64,000 nucleotides of DNA, from positions 266,291 through 330,290 of the forward strand of contig NW_019773748.1 of assembly GCF_001039355.2 (NCBI RefSeq), given 5' to 3'. The translations under genes and the position numbers were made by a program. Positions 1-11,114 of this stretch are shown piece by piece. Source of the DNA: Lingula anatina. Its lineage: Eukaryota; Brachiopoda; Lingulata; Lingulida; Lingulidae. The notes under the pieces were generated by a model. The model saw only the letters and a list, made by a program, of their open reading frames with translations, did no database searches and had not been told where the DNA came from. Each line of letters opens with the position of its first letter. The first letter of the stretch is position 1.

Positions 1-1734
1 ATGTGCTCAGTTCTGAGTTGGACAAAAACATCTATTTTGACATCTATTTATGGAGGATGGCATAAGTTAAAAGTCGAAATATATATAGAATGTGTATTAA
101 AAAAATCTTATATTGCACATTGTTTTAAGAACTACTGTGTGTTAAAATGCATTTGTCAATTTCATGACTTAAAACTTCAGTATTGTGTAAGAGTCAAATT
201 GTGATTTTCCACAAAGTGTCACCAAAAACCCTCAACAAAACTGTTATCTTTAGTATAACAAGAACATTGGTAAGGTCAAATGTTCATTTTTTATACCGCA
301 TGATTGCCCCAGGGATCAGATTTTCATGTCAGTGAGTCAGACGATTTTTTTAATCACTGACCATATTGCAGTACAGTAGATCTACTCTTAACTTAACCAT
401 CTGGCTGTGCCATTAATGAAACCTTCACCATATGGTTTCATCATGATGAGGGGTATCATATTTCAATTATTTACTCCAGATTCATTTATAACTTGCTTTG
501 CTTTTTTCTTCTTTGATTCCTGTGAGTTATCAGTAGGGTATTAGTGCCACAGTAATGTATTTCAGCAATGTTCAAATTAAAAAAGAGACTTAAATCTTAT
601 GTCTTCTTTAATGCACTACAAAAACAATTTAATTAACAAACAACAATCTTGATGTAAAGAGATTACAAAAATAAGCAAATATGTATAAGCTATATACAGC
701 TGACAATTGTTTCTTAAAGGCTATCTGATAGCTTCTGTAACACAGATTTGCAATTAACCACGAACATTATAAATAAAATATTTATAAAAACATGAAAAAT
801 ATTTTGAAAATACAGCTCATTAGAAAATAGCATAAAGCAAATGTTGTTTACATACAAAATGCACATTTATGTGGACGGACTGCAAGAACTTTATAACAGA
901 CTGTTCTAATTTTTTAGAAATCTACTCTAAATATAATAAATAATGAAAAAAAATTATTACATATGGATTAATCAAATGAGAATAGTTTCTTTGATTGCTG
1001 TGATTTAATCACTTGACTTGATTATTAATAATTTTCACATACAAAGTGACAGTCTTGATATCCCAAAGGACCATATTTCTGAAAGGTCAAAACTGAAAAG
1101 GGTTGATGGCAGTTTGCCAGCACATCACAGCTAGTTATATAACAAAACTAAAAACTTGACAAAAAATACAGCACATGCCACATAGCACAAATTGGGTAAA
1201 TGCAATTTTTTTTAACTGGAACATAAAATGACTAAACCAATCTCGTTTAACCTATAGGTAAACATGACACCATCATTTTAGTCAAAGTTGCCAATTAAGT
1301 ACAATTTCATATAAATTACACATTTGGGGATTGGTATTACCAATATAAAGCACATCTGAGATGTATAATTAACATACCTACAAATATAAGTCTGAGAGAT
1401 GATTATACCAGCAGTGAATACTACAAAGCCACACACTTGGTAAAATCCCTGATTTGCTAAAACTCCCAGTGTTTATGTTAAAACCTAACAAAATACAAAT
1501 TATTTTTCCTTGGCAAATTTTTTCCTCAGTTCATAAAAACCATTAATTTTTTTCTATGGCAAAAAGCTCCCCTTAAATTTGACAGCTCAGCTTTTATATT
1601 TCAGTGAGATCGGGACCAAATTCTGATGGCAAGACTGAAAATATTATTATAAAACATACCATCCACATATATGAAAAACATTCTTGATATTAATTTATAT
1701 GGAAGACATGTACATGGCTGGGTTCCAAGTATCA
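1..1734. other. Probable 3' UTR/downstream flank of the ER thioredoxin-like gene
   Basis: AT-rich DNA without a convincing coding exon. Read on the minus strand it follows the REEL stop, so its near part is 3' UTR. I saw no canonical AATAAA on the minus strand here. ATTAAA-type signals are present (for example plus-strand TTTAAT at 607-612), so the transcript end is not fixed. Confidence 0.35.
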
Positions 1735-2159
1735 CTACAATTCTTCTCTACTTAGCACCTGATCATCCATAATTTCAAATCTTTTCTTTTCAATTTCAAT
1801 TATATCCAGCATTTCTGCCACTATCTTATTGTCACTATGGTTGTCTCCAGGTAAAGCATGTCGAAACTGATAGTTAATTGCAAACAGAAATTTCATCAAA
1901 TTGGGGAAATTAAATTCTCCCATAGTATCTTTATTGTAAGGAACTCCACTAAACTGTAAGTTCTCATATTCATTCAACTGCTTCCCATGTTTCTGTGCAT
2001 CAGCAACAAGCACCAACAGACAGGGTGTGTCTAAGAAATAGCCGCTTACTCCCAGAGCCTTCAAATCCTCTGCTTCTGGATTCTTCATAACTCCAAAGTT
2101 ATAATACTTTTCAAATCGCCAGGCTAAGGCTTTAAATAATGCTGGGGTGGCTGTTTCAT
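1735..2159 (-). CDS. Exon 3 of the ER thioredoxin-like gene, ending in REEL-stop
   Basis: 425 nt from a TTTTATTTTCAG acceptor to a TAG stop. It encodes DETATPALFKALA, an aromatic-rich second thioredoxin-like half (LDTPCLLVLV), and a charged helical tail ending REEL. Confidence 0.72.
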
Positions 2160-5100
2160 CTGAAAATAAAATTTTCCTATCATTCAGTTAAACATTTTAG
2201 TATTGTTCAAGACGTACCTTGGTCTTCTTGTCACTGACTTGTGTCTTGATGCAGCTCCTCCATCTGACTATAATACCTTCTTAGCATGCATTGTGCATTC
2301 TTATGAAATCTGCACATTATCCTTTGATTTCATATGGGAATGTAAAATGTACTGCCCTTTTCATTTTCATATAGCCTGTGTTATATTTTAAAGACAGTTT
2401 ACATCTTTTTAAATAAGAAATTGTATTTAAAAGACAACTTACATCTTTTTAAACAAGAAAACTGATACAAAGTTAACCCTGCTCTAAATTTTTATGCAAA
2501 GGTAAAATGCAAGAAATGCATGCAAGTGATCACTTAATTTGACCAAATTGTTTTTAAATATGTTCTCAGCTAGGTACCTTTGAGTTTTGAATTCGAAGCA
2601 AGTGGAACACTGAAGCTACCATCTGAATTTATTCACTGGACTTATCAACTGTCCTTTCAACATTTTATTTTTTGTTTTTCTATTTGATTTTGGCAACAGA
2701 CATTTTGAAGTTCTTCTATGCAGCATCACTTAGAATTGCTTTTGAATAGTGCCATTTTGCCATTAAATAGGTTCATATATTGGATACTTGGGTTATTAGA
2801 GGGCATGCAATAATATAAGGTACTATGTCAAATTATAAAGACATCCACTTGGATGGATAATTATTTGTTGGTGCAATGATTTGAGCAGACTTACATGTGC
2901 GTGGCAAAGGTCTAGCCATTACCTAAATAACTACAGACATTTCTAAGAAAATCCCTGTATCAACTGTATTACATGTGCCAACCAAAAAAAAAAAAAAAAA
3001 AAAAATCATAGAACTGTTATGAAACAGGGTAATAGTCAACAATTGCCTTTCATTTACTCAGATGTCCTGCTTTAGTTCCTGATGTTGCTTTTATGATGAG
3101 CTCTAATTTGATATACATGTACATTACATTATGCAAATATGCAGTGGAATGTCAAATTTGCAGAAAATTGTAAATGTGGTGAGTTTGATTCCCAAGAGAG
3201 TCTAAGGAAAATCTATTACTCAGGAATGACATCTGTCTGACCTGTAGAAAAATAGAAACATTCATACAACTAATCAAAATCAAAAGCAATTTCTTTCAAA
3301 TAAAGGTAAATCAAATGAAGACATTTTAAGACTTCATCTAAGATACATATACTGGTAATATATAAAATTAAAATCTTCAATTTCTATCCAATAGCATAGT
3401 TGCACTTTTGAGACAAGCAATTACCCCTATTAAAGATAGTCTTGTGTAACTTGTAAGTCACAATGCACTCTGGTTAACATTGTTTTCTCTTTCTTTGGAA
3501 ATGATGAAAATTTCACAAGAAATCAATCAAAAATAGGCTTTTACATTCCATGTGATGCAAATTTGATTAGTCAAGATATAAGAGACTAATCAGGGTAGTT
3601 ATGGCACTTTTCCCTTCATATTCTAGGAAATTGTCTATTCTTATAGTAGTTAACCTTAAGAATGAAATGTCACCGAAGGCATCTTCATTATAAAAGTTGA
3701 TTTGTAGATGATCAGCTGTATGGCATAACCAAAAGGAGCAGAATAAGAATGCCAAGGGCAGAAAGTGAAATTATTTAGAGATTAAAGATTTTTAGCATGC
3801 CCCATACAGAAAAAAAGTGGTAAACACACATACCAGTTATCAATATAGTAGGGAATCTGGATGGATGAGACATGTAACTATCTAGGACAAAGCCATGAAT
3901 GTCAGACTTGAATATTCTCTGTGTTTTATCAGGCAGCGACTGCAGAGCCTTCAGCTTAGCTTCATTTGGGCTATCAACATCAATATGCTTCATCAACTTT
4001 TTATTCTTGCTCCCAAATGGATATATTCTGGCATTGGGCACATTGTTTTCATCAATATTCTGAAAGAAAAGGATACCTTTTACTACACAATCCTTATTAT
4101 AATAGTGACAATAAATAAAAATCCTTTAATACATTTTAGGAATGATATTTAAAATGACACTTTAACACTTTTTGAGTCTTAAAAGAAGCAAAAATAAAAT
4201 GTTATTTTCCCATAGATTAATATTTGTACTAGTAATAACATAAAGCACCTCTAAAGCATATTAAGTTAGACAGTCTTACCTAAATATTAATGCAATGATC
4301 CTGTTTTAACACCTGACACATTATTAATATTAAATAAAAAAGTTTGTACTTTTGCACTTAAGCATCACACTTATTCTGTAACAATTATTTCACAGTGGGT
4401 TTTTAGGACTCGTTCGTCATTGATCTAACCATGATAGCATACAGTATGCTCTACAAAGTAGCTGTGGTCTGAGGGCAATGTTATCAGTGGTCTGATCTCT
4501 AAGACACAGTTTTAAGTTTAATCTTTTAGATCATCATTTCAGAAACACTTAAACCCAAGCTGATGAATTGTCCAACAGAGAGCTTACTGCAAAATGCACA
4601 GTCATTACAGTCAAAATTTACCTTTGTCTCACAATTTGGATTCATAAATCTATGTATATTTACTATATTTTAAGCAACTATATCTCTCACAAAATAACTA
4701 AGAAGTCTAAATTAAAGCTCCTCTGTATCTGACACATTTGAAATTGAAGTAAAAAAAAAAAAAAACTTAAATCAACTCAGGTAGATTCTCCCAAATAATA
4801 TTATGTTACTATTATATATATAATTGCTCTTAGGAATGTTCAGATATTTAGGGTAATTTATTAAAAATAATCATTAATATTAAATGTTGAAGGAAAATTG
4901 CAAAATAGTGCCACTGCAAATTGGCACAGCCAGAGAATGTACTTTTCAATAAACCTTCGAATAAACTTATTAATTTGTCACGGGTCAATTATGGAATGAT
5001 AAGGTATGTCTTTACATACGAGCAAATCTTGCAACATCTGTTTTTCCTGCCTTATATCTACCATTCCGACCCAGACAACACCTCTGACTGACGCTGTCAT

Positions 5101-5340
5101 ACTTTTCCACGTTTTCAACATAGTGCCATCATGGAATATAATAATCCATGCTTCCTTGCTTCGGAGAACGTTCTCAGAAAAGTTACTTATAGTAAGAGGG
5201 AATATGTCATTGAACATCTCATGTTTTTTGAAAGCAGGCGTTTGATGAATCACTTTAGTTTTTTGTCCATTGACTTCCACTATAACTAACGTATGCATTA
5301 AGAAAATATTGAGCAAACAATGAATGCTGTGCGAATTCAT
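1735..5340 (-). CDS. ER-luminal thioredoxin-like protein, CxxC-less, C-terminal REEL (3 exons, spliced)
   Basis: Three exons join in frame to 323 codons: 5340-5020, 4059-3834 and 2159-1735. The donors are GTATGTAA after 5020 and GTATGT after 3834; the acceptors are TTTCTTTCAG and TTTTATTTTCAG. I start at the second Met of the first open frame because it opens an N-terminal hydrophobic stretch of signal-peptide type (LLNIFLMHTLVIVEVNG). A PDI/thioredoxin-like domain follows (WIIIFHDGT, then WVGMVDI), but the place where WCxxC would sit has no cysteine pair. A second such segment carries FPTILITDETATPALFKALA and LDTPCLLVLV. The protein ends in REEL, a plausible variant of the KDEL retrieval signal. 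Inference: a redox-inactive ER protein of the PDI/DnaJ-thioredoxin kind, perhaps a substrate-binding chaperone. I cannot assign it to a named human gene. Confidence 0.72.
2160..3833 (-). other. Intron 2 of the ER thioredoxin-like gene
   Basis: GT-AG intron of about 1.67 kb. It contains an A-tract (about 2984-3004) and otherwise unremarkable AT-rich DNA; no coding exon was recognised. Confidence 0.65.
3834..4059 (-). CDS. Exon 2 of the ER thioredoxin-like gene
   Basis: 226 nt between a TTTCTTTCAG acceptor and a GTATGT donor, entering in phase 0 and leaving in phase 1. It encodes the C-terminal part of the first domain (ARIYPFG) and the start of the second (FPTILIT). Confidence 0.72.
4060..5019 (-). 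other. Intron 1 of the ER thioredoxin-like gene
   Basis: About 0.96 kb bordered by GTATGTAA and TTTCTTTCAG read on the minus strand. It is AT-rich with a short A-run near 4750; no other feature seen. Confidence 0.65.
5020..5340 (-). CDS. Exon 1 of the ER thioredoxin-like gene (signal peptide and first thioredoxin-like domain)
   Basis: 107 codons from ATG at 5340 to a phase-0 GTATGTAA donor at 5019. The open frame continues past the donor to a stop at 4978, but the strong donor and phase match to exon 2 decide the end. An upstream in-frame ATG at 5364 would add 8 residues before the signal peptide. Confidence 0.72.
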
Positions 5341-5379
5341 AATGTGCCTGTAAACAACACACACGTGTGAAACCAGGAA

Positions 5380-6100
5380 GTACTTCTGCTATACATCCGG
5401 GACCTTTGATCTAAATATAGCCATATCGCATAAACGAGTACAGCATTATTTCAATTTTTGAAAATATATTCCATTGACAACTCTTGTTCCTAGATTATCT
5501 TCTTATATATATCGTTAATACCATAAAATTAATAGACCCTGTCTCTTTTCTTTGAAATCAATTTGTTTAAATGCCCCTATCTCGTTCATGCGAGATCCCA
5601 TACCTCGTGTTGTTTTACCGCCATTTGCAGTGAGATCCTCACCGCTGTTCGTTGTGCCTACTAATACTTCTCTTCTTTCTGCATATTCTGAAGTTTAACA
5701 GTATGGATGGGTAAGTGATAAGTAAGGTCTTGTTTCTGTGGATCTGTTTTTCTATGCGTCCACTTTTACCCGAAAGAAATGGCCAATATGTTCGTTTATC
5801 TTCGGCCTTTTCGGTTGTCATGATTTGATACAAACCTGTTGTTTCGTGACTTTGTTTATTCAAACGTCACACACGTGTTGACTCAGGGTTGGTCGCACCT
5901 AGCTTTTTCTCATCAGTTTATACGCTGTTGCTTTATCTTCGCACAAATGATTTTCAGCTCTAGCGCCGTGTTCTTTGCTTAAAACTTTATTATCTGTGTA
6001 TATTCTTGTACTAGAATCTTTTAAACTCTTCTGAAACTTGTCGCTGTCACCTTAAAAACAGGATTCTCTGAAAATGGCGATGTATGAAAACAACAAAACA
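5380..6100. promoter_or_regulatory. CpG-richer candidate promoter upstream of the ER thioredoxin-like gene
   Basis: By eye CpG dinucleotides are clearly denser here than in surrounding DNA. The stretch lies directly upstream of the minus-strand ATG at 5340. It contains CACGTG-type and AP-1/ATF-like words (AACGTCAC, ACACGTGT, TGACTCA between about 5862 and 5886). This fits a promoter of a secretory-pathway gene. It may fire in both directions: a short ATG frame starts at 6074 on the plus strand with an AATAAA near 6200, but I would not call that a gene. Confidence 0.4.
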
Positions 6101-9100
6101 TGGAATCATCAGCACTTCTTGAATCTAAGTTTGAGGTGTTGAACATATTTGTTCGAATTTGCTGTGAAATTTTGAAGGGCTTTATACTATCATTTGTGTG
6201 AAATAAACATTTTGTGACAACTGAAACTATATCTGGTATTTTGTTTTATATTTTGACTTCACATTGTTATAACCACGGACTGATGATACACAACTATTAC
6301 TTGTGATCTGTACTGCATAATTCAGTATGGAATATAACTGCTTGAAACAACCTTGTTTATATGATAGAAATGAAAAGACCACAAATGGCCATAAAAAGTA
6401 CCAGTTTCACCCACAGTAATGATATGATGTAAAAGAGTAACACATATCGGTTGGCACAGGCTTTGAACTTGCTGCCATTTGTGGTTGCTAATTTTTTTTC
6501 GGTATGATATTTAGGTTATGTAGAATATAAAGTCATTTATAGCACTTGTTCTTAAAGCCATAGTAGATTACAGGTGGTTGGAATTAGAACCAAAGACTTT
6601 TGGTTGAAAATAATGCACAGTGCTGATCTTCTCTTCTCCCAAAGATAAAATTTGAATGTTTGCCCTATCATGAGCTTAAAATCAGAATTACTAATATTTC
6701 TGTACACAAATAATTAAAAAGATGCAAAATTACACATCAAAGATCTCATTGCAACCCATATTGCTGGTGTGATTAAATTTTAAAAGAAGCAAATGATCTA
6801 AAGAAAATTGTAGGAGTACAGTAGGTCTATGTGATCTTAATTGACAGGACCCTGCTGTGAATTTTAACCAAAATGCCAGTTCTATCTTTCAATTTGCTAC
6901 TAAATTATTAGGTTGCAGGACGAATTCCTGCTGTCAGAGCCCAAAGCTGTATGGTTAGGAATTAACTATGGCAACCACCTGCTGCTGCTGCAAAAAGCTG
7001 AATACAGATATATATTTCAGAATGTAAATTTGAAGAGTAATATTTTGTCAACTCTTGATGGCAATATTTCATGATGATGTCCAACATTTTACACCTTGTA
7101 CAGTATCATGGCCCATTTCAAAACATGCTATGTGAGCATTTGGTACATTATGGTATTGATTTTCTGATCTGTATACAGACAGGATTAAGCAAGAGTGTCA
7201 TGTCAATCATGCAAGTGATGGCTCCACACAACCAATTGAGAGGAAATACACAAGGTTTCTTTTCTTCCCCAAGACTGTTTTCTTAACTATTCATCGGCAG
7301 ATTAATTATCAGAAACATGGAAAAGGGCAGTCCTTGCTTTTGCCTATGCTTCCCTGTTTAAAGCTTTTCTCATTTATCCTATCTTTAAAAAATTGAAGTT
7401 CATGAACTGATTGATGGATTTGACCGATTATAAATGCTCTTGTAATTCTTTTGAAAACCTGTTAAAAAGGTTAAATTATAAAATTGGAAAGCATGCAATG
7501 ATGATGAAATTTACCATCTAACCCTTTTATTCACAGCAAGGTTACTTATTATTGAGGTTACTGAAAAAAAAATTCAACACTGTACATTTTAATTCCATCA
7601 TAACAACAAGCTATTTAAGCCAAATATCTGAAAAAATGCTATATGTTAACTATTATTTTGTTAACTATATATATAACCATTGGATTTCTTACATATAGAA
7701 TATTTGCATATATTTCAATTTTCTGCAAAACATAGTTAACTTCGGAATCAAAGTTAAATGTGAAGAGAATAGAAGTGCATTTTGCATTTAAATACTCCAT
7801 TGCACAGGTTTTGATGTCCCTATCAATACTTTTCCTTTTATGCCCAATGTCAACTGCACCTTACTGAAAACGATACAAATTTATTTGTTTACAGGCATCC
7901 CCACAGAAGTTAAAAACTGTCTTTAATAGTTAAAAGATTTCTGTGCATTATCATTATATAATTGAAAATGATAGTGATATAATGTTCAATGCTATTCTGT
8001 ATCACATATTCACCTCGCTCCATTAAGAGGTATTGGTATATATTCTCACAAAATAAATTACATGGTCAAGGCCTTAGTCATCAGTATTATATTTAAAATC
8101 ACAAAAATTAATTGCCCTGTGATTTGAAAGCAATATCCCCTCCTATGGTGTTGACTATCCAAAGATCACATGAAATAAATTCATAAAATTCTTCCCCAAG
8201 TTTCTGTTCCAACCTGTTATTTTATATCAATAGATTTATCTCCATCTTTGCCTGACCTCCTATTTGTACAGGAAATTTTAATCAAGTGAAAAGTATGCAG
8301 CAAGGTTCAGAAGGTGACAGATTTTCAGTTGCCACAGCTGGTGGGTGCATATTTTCTCAAGACTTCACTATTGTGTGGTTTTATTGTTGTCTGTTCAACG
8401 TTATGCAGTGCTCTCCTCCTTTCTCTTTGTTATGATACTGGCTCAGCAGCACAGGTATCCAGTCAGGTGTGCTAATTCTATCAGACAAGAGTGCAGGGTG
8501 AGACATTAAAAAGGGTTGACTTCACCCGAGGGGGCACCCAGTGGGCTTGATTTTTGTAAATAGCTGTAAAAAATGTGATCACAAGATGAAAAGATAGGGA
8601 GAAGGGGGTCTTGTTAAAACTACATTGTTAGCTGTTTTTGTTTTGGAAAAAAATATGCCACATTGCTTGTACAATTTTTTAAATTGGAACTTGATAATCA
8701 TTGATGACAGGCTCAGTAGCATATTTGCTTAATGAAACCATTTTAGCAGAAAATGCATTTGTGAAAACTCATTCTTTTGATAAGCAAACAGAAAACAATT
8801 TACTCGGCTAGTATTCTGTTTGCTCTACAGAGAGAAACGAATACTTTCCATTCATAGCTGCATAGAAAAGTGGAGTGCAATTGTGTGACAGCGATTTGCA
8901 CCATGTCTGCAGTTACTGAAAAGAGTTTATTTCAAAACCCAAACCATTCACTGTATTCATTCCCATCCCTTCTTTTGGTACAGGAAATAGCAAACACACA
9001 TCTAAAAGGCGGGTAATGTAGAAATTGTGTCACTACTTCAGCATACACTGCTTCACTGAGAGCAAGCACACTAATCTTCAAGATTGAGGTCTTAACAGAT

Positions 9101-9610
9101 TTGTAAGTAGGCAAATGTGAGGTACTTTTCATCATGGAGGAAGGTGAAGTTAACTCACAGAGATAAAATTAACTCTTTGAGGATCAAACCAAGTTGTACA
9201 CATTTAGATACAAGGGATAAAAAATGATTATTGATTTGGTTTAATACCTGCCTTGATTCAGAAAATTGCAGTGGGTTACATTTCACTTTGAGTTTTTTTA
9301 AGGGGCAGGTGGATTAAAAAAAGCACTATATGCCAGGATGCCTTCTTGATTCAATTTCAACATGTTGAGTCACGCCCAGTTTGTGATAAAATCGATATAT
9401 CTTGTATTATGTCGACACAACATGTAGAAAGAAACTCATCAAAAGCAAATACTTCACATGGCCTTTTATAAAAGACATCAATCATTGATATCATACTATA
9501 GTTATCATAAGCATTGTGAATTGGCTTGCTAATATTTATGCATTTTTACCTATTGGCTGTGACAACTGATGATTAAAATGGAGAATACTGCCCTTGCTTA
9601 AACTAACATT
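6101..9610. other. Intergenic AT-rich DNA without recognised gene
   Basis: I found no exon pair with matching phase, no RNA gene and no clear mobile element here. A 5' untranslated exon of the PTBP transcript unit could be hidden in it, but nothing in the sequence alone proves that. Confidence 0.5.
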
Positions 9611-9612
9611 TA

Positions 9613-10161
9613 CCCCGTTCACACTACAGTTGCCAAAATGCGCATTTCTATAATTCGGATTTTTCGTAAGGAATCCGATTCGGTATTGCGTTCACACTCG
9701 CTAAGCGAACCCGAATCCCACGTTGAAAATTTCAGGTTAAACTTCCTGTTTTGAACACTCGCGCATGCGCCGCACAGGAAATCTTAAAATATCAACAAAA
9801 ATTTGTGACGACAAATGCAACTCAAAAGACATTCCAGCATTCTTGAGAAGTATAAGGTGGCAAAATAAGTTTGTTTCCTCGTGTTGTAGTGAGTGGTGAC
9901 CGCCAAATACGTTTGGTGCAATCGCTAAAGTAATAAACCAGTGTTCATAGATACCCGCACTTATCTGCATACATGCGCAGTAAGATCTGTACAGGTGTCG
10001 ATTCCGGTAAGTTATCCGGATCGCGCTTAGAAATCCACCTCGCTTGCAGGATTTTGAAAATGCGCATTTTCAAAATCCTCTTGCGTTCACACTACTGCAT
10101 TTATTCGAATTGTGACCTAATTCGCAACTTATCCGGATAACTGAGCGTAGTGTGAACGGGG
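9613..10161. mobile_element. 549-bp nonautonomous inverted-repeat element (MITE-like) with TA flanks
   Basis: The ends are perfect inverted repeats: CCCCGTTCACACTAC at 9613-9627 and its complement GTAGTGTGAACGGGG at 10147-10161. TA lies on both sides (9611-9612 and 10162-10163), consistent with a TA target duplication. The interior repeats the GCGTTCACACT word and has subterminal inverted sequence with ATGCGCATTT and TTATCCGGA words. CpG content is unlike the flanks. No transposase frame is present, so it would need an enzyme supplied elsewhere. The TA flank suggests a Tc1/mariner-type relationship, but the superfamily is not proven. Confidence 0.75.
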
Positions 10162-10818
10162 TAATTGTGGAAATTAAGGGAGGACTGCAGGTTGGAGATT
10201 TTATCTTAAATTAAAGGTCTTAGCATTTTTATTCCTGTTGCATTCATTTAATGTATCTTCAAAACAACTAAGTATGCTTGAAACACTCCAAGTTCATTGT
10301 GTGATGTGATATTGGGATTTTTGGGGCAGAAACATCATTTTTGGTTTCCTGATTCTCTCAGGCACCTGTGCAGTTATAAACATGCTTTTAATTATTTTCA
10401 AAACATCTAATCATTTAATCATCTAATCATTTAATGGTATTATAACACTTGAACACAGTACTACAAAAGGGATTTGGGGATTTTTCTTTAATGTTGATTT
10501 TATCTATAAGAACATGATTTTTAGTCCTATTTGGGTACAGCCCCCCCTAAACAAACTTCTAATTCCTTTTTACTGAGATTTATTATATAAGCACTTTATA
10601 ACAATTTAAAACCATTGATATGGCTCAAACCTTGAGAATGAGAAAAAAATAAATGACTGAAAAGTGCCTTATATTGCACCATACAATATATATAGAGAAC
10701 CAAAAGTTATGCTCTTTTATATCAGTTGTATTTACATGTTAATAGAAATATGACATGAATATACATGATGATGCAATTTGCATTTATGTTAATATGCAAG
10801 CATTTCTTTCTTTTCAGG

Positions 10819-10843
10819 GACTTTTTGTCCACAGGGACAAAGG
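10819..10843 (+). other. Candidate 25-nt 5' exon (uncertain)
   Basis: A short segment sits between a pyrimidine-rich CTTTTCAG acceptor and a perfect GTAAGTGG donor. No reading-frame argument fixes it. It could be an untranslated exon of the PTBP transcript unit or chance. Confidence 0.25.
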
Positions 10844-10873
10844 TAAGTGGAAGATGGGATTTCTTAAATCAAA

Positions 10874-11114
10874 GGCTGCGTTCACATGAAAAATCTATTT
10901 TCTAAAAATCTATTCGCGGTATCTTGTGATCACGGTCTGTGCCCTGAATACCCCGCGGCGTAATTACTGGCAGCGCTGAGAATTAATTACAACTTTGGAA
11001 GTAACTGGCTCGTGCTGCCCATAATTACACTGTGGGGTATTCAGGGCACAGACCGTGAGCACAAGATACCGCAAATAGATTTTTAGAAAATAGATTTTTC
11101 ATGTGAACGCAGCC
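10874..11114. mobile_element. 241-bp foldback element with arms of about 90 bp
   Basis: The first ~92 bases, starting GGCTGCGTTCACATG, recur as reverse complement at the right end, finishing CATGTGAACGCAGCC, with few mismatches. This leaves a loop of about 50 bp. AAA lies on both flanks and may be a target duplication. It has no coding capacity. The GTTCACA word resembles the ends of the element at 9613-10161, but the termini differ, so they are probably separate families. Confidence 0.7.

Noticed and set aside
4978-5019. Extension of the ER protein exon 1 to IIDP-stop
   Set aside because: A consensus GTATGTAA donor at 5019 gives correct phase into exon 2; the extension is intron read-through.
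6074-6200. ATG frame near 6074 followed by AATAAA as a small gene or first PTBP exon
   Set aside because: Only about 22 codons, no good donor and no similarity to PTBP N-termini.
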